A stretch of DNA of 8,509 nt from an uncultured Sphingomonadaceae bacterium (GTDB taxonomy: Bacteria > Pseudomonadota > Alphaproteobacteria > Sphingomonadales > Sphingomonadaceae), in assembly GCA_938016505.1 (NCBI GenBank), contig CALLWN010000087.1:1-8509 (forward strand), written 5' to 3'. Below, piece after piece: positions 6,672-8,509 of the stretch. The notes below the pieces were generated by a model. That model was not told where the DNA came from and did no database searches. It saw only the letters and a list, made by a program, of their open reading frames with translations. How positions within the stretch are numbered: position 1 is the stretch's first letter; each line of letters begins with the position of its first letter. The translations under genes and the position numbers were made by a program.

Positions 6672-6834
6672 CCGGCCGGGCGCCGACCGGCCAGCCGGAG
6701 TCGATGCGTCGGCCGCGCCAGCCGTTTTCGAGCGCGTCCAGCAGGCGGTGGCGGTTCTGGCCGAGCATGGCGAGCGCCGTGCCGAAGAGAGCGAGGAACA
6801 CCATGATCGACACCAGTGGCACCGTCATCTCCAT
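6637..6834 (-). CDS. Small hypothetical protein with one N-terminal membrane helix
   Basis: 65 residues. The first 24 form a clear hydrophobic helix (VPLVSIMVFLALFGTALAML), followed by a polar, arginine-rich tail with GWRGRRIDSGWPVGARP; the predicted tail would lie in the cytoplasm by the positive-inside rule. I do not recognise a named family. Reasons to think it real: the membrane-helix-plus-basic-tail shape, an AT-rich promoter-like region just upstream, and the absence of any competing gene at 6672-6834. The start may be ATG 6834 or ATG 6828 (residue 3). Neither has a clear Shine-Dalgarno, and an in-frame stop lies upstream at 6862-6864, so no longer version exists. Its 3' end overlaps the pssA end by 35 nt, tail to tail. 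It diverges from the acyl-CoA ligase. Confidence 0.55.
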   Translation of the reverse strand: MEMTVPLVSIMVFLALFGTALAMLGQNRHRLLDALENGWRGRRIDSGWPVGARPVMDPRAAGRMG

Positions 6835-6852
6835 GTGAAACGTCCGAATCGG

Positions 6853-6874
6853 ATTATATGTTCATGATATGTTC
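6853..6874 (-). repeat. 11-bp tandem repeat, two copies, in an AT-rich divergent intergenic region
   Basis: On the minus strand GAACATATCAT (6874-6864) is followed at once by GAACATATAAT (6863-6853); 10 of 11 positions agree. The period of 11 bp is close to one helical turn, so a protein could bind both copies on one face of the DNA. It lies between the small membrane protein gene and the acyl-CoA ligase gene and is strikingly AT-rich for this genome. Confidence 0.7.
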
Positions 6875-6886
6875 TCCTCTTGTCAA
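6853..6886 (-). promoter_or_regulatory. Consensus -35 and -10 hexamers at abnormal spacing
   Basis: On the minus strand there is a perfect TTGACA (6886-6881) and a perfect TATAAT (6858-6853), separated by 22 bp instead of about 17; the spacer is mostly the 11-bp tandem repeat. A transcript from this -10 would begin about 10-13 nt before the small membrane protein start. The spacing is too long for unaided sigma-70 recognition, so either an activator distorts the site, only the -10 is used, or the match is coincidental. Confidence 0.35.
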
Positions 6887-6892
6887 CCGGCT

Positions 6893-6921
6893 TTGAAATC
6901 GCGACCGGGGTCTGTTAGCCG
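6893..6921 (+). promoter_or_regulatory. Candidate promoter of the acyl-CoA ligase gene
   Basis: TTGAAA (6893-6898), 17 bp, TAGCCG (6916-6921). Transcription would begin near 6928, giving a leader of about 14 nt that starts just at the GGGGAGGTGA ribosome-binding site. The -10 resembles TAGCCT proposed for psd. The tandem repeat lies about 20 bp upstream of the -35, a suitable position for an activator. Confidence 0.4.
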
Positions 6922-6941
6922 GGCGTCGGGGAGGTGAAGTG

Positions 6942-8509
6942 ATGATCCACGGGACGATGCAGGAGTGGCCGCTTCTGGTGTGGAAGCTCATTGACCACGC
7001 GGCCGAGAACCATGGCCAGCGCGAGATCGTGAGCCTGACGTGCGAGGGCGTGATCAACCGCTCGACCTGGCGGAGCGTGCGGGAGCGGGCCCGGCGGGTC
7101 GCAGCCGCGCTTCGTCGCCTTGGCATCCAGCCGGGCGACCGGGTGGCAACGCTCGCCTGGAACACCCACCGCCATGTCGAGAGCTGGTACGGCATTTCGG
7201 GGATGGGGGGCGTTGCCCACACCATCAATCCGCGCCTGTTCGAGGAGCAGATCATCTACATCGCCAACCATGCCGAAGACCGGGTGCTGTTCTTCGACCT
7301 GAGCTTCGTGAAGCTGGTCGAGAAACTTGCTCCGAAGTTCACCAGCATCGAGACCTATGTTCTTCTGACCGATCGTGCCCACATGCCGGCCGACACATCG
7401 CTCGATCTGGTCTGCTACGAGGACTGGATCGCGGATGCTCCCGCCGACCAGCCCTGGACCTTGCTGGAGGAGACCGCGCCATCGGGTCTCTGCTACACGT
7501 CAGGCACCACGGGGAACCCGAAGGGCGTCGAATATTCGCATCGTTCGAATGTGCTCCACGCCATGGCCGCCTGCATGACTGACACCTTTGGCGCCGGCGC
7601 GCGCTCGGTCATCATGCCCATCGCGCCAATGTACCACGCCAATGCCTGGTCCATCCCCTACACGGCAGCCGCCTGCGGGGCGAAGCTGGTGATGGGCGGC
7701 CCCGCCTTCGATGCGCCGACGCTCCAGAAGCTGATCGTCGACGAAGGCGTGACGGTGGCGCTTGCGGTCCCCACCATCTGGCTCTCGATGATGCAGCATC
7801 TCGAGAAGACCGGCGGCAATCTCGGCAGCCTCGCCATGACCGGGGTCGGCGGGTCGGCCGTGCCGCAAAGCATGATCGAGGCCTATGACAGGCTCTACAA
7901 CGTGCGTGTCGTGCAGCTCTGGGGGATGACCGAGATGTCGCCCCTCGGGACGGTCGGCTCGCCGCTGCCGGAGGTGGCGGCGCTCCCCTATGAGGAGGAG
8001 ATGAAGTTCCGGGTGAAGCAGGGCCGGCCCCTGTTCGGGGTCGAGATGTGCCTGAAGGACGACGAAGGCAATCTGCTCCCGCGCGATGGCAGGACTTTTG
8101 GCCGGCTGATGGTGCGCGGGCCCTGGGTGGTGGGCCGCTACTTCAAGGGCGATGGCGGCCAGATCCTCGATTCCGACGGCTGGTTCGATACCGGCGACGT
8201 CGCAACCATCGATCCGCTCGGCTACATGCAGATCGTCGACCGCTCCAAGGATGTCATCAAGTCGGGCGGGGAGTGGATCTCCTCGATCGATCTCGAGAAT
8301 GTTGCGGTCGGCTGCCCGGGGATCGCCGAGGCTGCCGTTATCGGTCTGCCGCACCCGAAGTGGGACGAGCGGCCCCTCCTCGTCCTCGTCCGCAAGGAGG
8401 GTGCCGATGTCAGCGAGGCGGATGTGCGCGCCTATCTCACCGGCCGGATTGCCAAATGGTGGATGCCCGACGCCATCGAGTTCGTCGACGAGATTCCCCA
8501 CACCGCAAC
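6942..8509 (+). CDS. Fatty-acyl-CoA synthetase (AMP-forming acyl-CoA ligase), partial at the C-terminus
   Basis: 522 full codons are present before the right edge. The enzyme activates a fatty acid with ATP to an acyl-AMP and then to acyl-CoA, the entry step to beta-oxidation. ANL-superfamily motifs appear in order: [16 protein letters not shown] (185-200, phosphate-binding loop), PMYHANAW (229-236), WGMTEMSP (327-334), GWFDTGD (413-419) and [15 protein letters not shown] (433-447, hinge). The frame ends at IPHTA, two or three residues before the expected catalytic lysine of the PxTxxGKxxK motif, so only about 20-30 residues are missing. The N-terminus ([20 protein letters not shown]) resembles the medium/long-chain ligases of the AlkK/FadD type. 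Chain-length preference cannot be read here. The start is secure: GGAGG (6930-6934) lies 7 nt before the ATG. No beta-oxidation partner is in view. Confidence 0.93.
   Translation, partial: MIHGTMQEWPLLVWKLIDHAAENHGQREIVSLTCEGVINRSTWRSVRERARRVAAALRRLGIQPGDRVATLAWNTHRHVESWYGISGMGGVAHTINPRLFEEQIIYIANHAEDRVLFFDLSFVKLVEKLAPKFTSIETYVLLTDRAHMPADTSLDLVCYEDWIADAPADQPWTLLEETAPSGLCYTSGTTGNPKGVEYSHRSNVLHAMAACMTDTFGAGARSVIMPIAPMYHANAWSIPYTAAACGAKLVMGGPAFDAPTLQKLIVDEGVTVALAVPTIWLSMMQHLEKTGGNLGSLAMTGVGGSAVPQSMIEAYDRLYNVRVVQLWGMTEMSPLGTVGSPLPEVAALPYEEEMKFRVKQGRPLFGVEMCLKDDEGNLLPRDGRTFGRLMVRGPWVVGRYFKGDGGQILDSDGWFDTGDVATIDPLGYMQIVDRSKDVIKSGGEWISSIDLENVAVGCPGIAEAAVIGLPHPKWDERPLLVLVRKEGADVSEADVRAYLTGRIAKWWMPDAIEFVDEIPHTA

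Noticed and set aside
6674..6692. GGCCGG/CCGGCC hairpin with a 7-nt loop just after the pssA stop, as a terminator
   Set aside because: Only 6 bp, no T-tract on either strand, and it falls within the coding frame of the small membrane protein; short GC palindromes of this kind are expected by chance here.
7500..8501. 333-codon minus-strand frame opposite the acyl-CoA ligase
   Set aside because: The product is rich in His, Asp, Arg and Gly, which is typical of the complement of a GC-rich coding frame. The plus-strand ligase has all its motifs across the same bases.

Overview
The window is GC-rich housekeeping DNA from an alphaproteobacterium, most likely a sphingomonad. The pointers are the ctaA-rplM-rpsI gene order, the long alphaproteobacterial S9 N-terminus, the psd-pssA pair and the style of the acyl-CoA ligase. 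This placement is by recognition of protein style and gene order, not by a search. High GC leaves many long antisense and out-of-frame open frames, which I treat as shadows.

Left part (1-4740), all on the minus strand. Reading in the direction of transcription: ctaA (heme A synthase), rplM and rpsI (ribosomal proteins L13 and S9, one nucleotide apart), a full-length DsbD/ScsB-type membrane thiol reductase, then a lipoprotein-like redoxin cut by the left edge. ctaA feeds cytochrome oxidase assembly. The DsbD/ScsB protein would carry electrons from cytoplasmic thioredoxin to the periplasm, and the redoxin ten nucleotides downstream is a plausible acceptor.

Middle part (4741-6671), plus strand. 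psd and pssA diverge from ctaA and encode the two consecutive enzymes that make phosphatidylethanolamine from CDP-diacylglycerol and serine. Between them is a well-placed Shine-Dalgarno sequence that serves a 23-codon upstream reading frame, not pssA itself. The stop of that frame overlaps the pssA start.

Right part (6637-8509). A small minus-strand frame encodes a one-helix membrane protein and overlaps the end of pssA tail to tail. It diverges from a fatty-acyl-CoA ligase on the plus strand that is cut by the right edge just before its catalytic lysine motif. The short space between them is unusually AT-rich and holds an 11-bp tandem repeat between perfect TTGACA and TATAAT hexamers set 22 bp apart.

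No gap between genes exceeds about 130 bases. I see no tRNA, rRNA, CRISPR array, insertion sequence or phage gene, and no clear new multi-gene system. The most useful leads are regulatory: the pssA leader frame, the tandem-repeat island, and a recurring promoter layout (TT-rich -35, 17 bp, a TA-starting -10) placed so close to several start codons that leaderless transcripts are likely.
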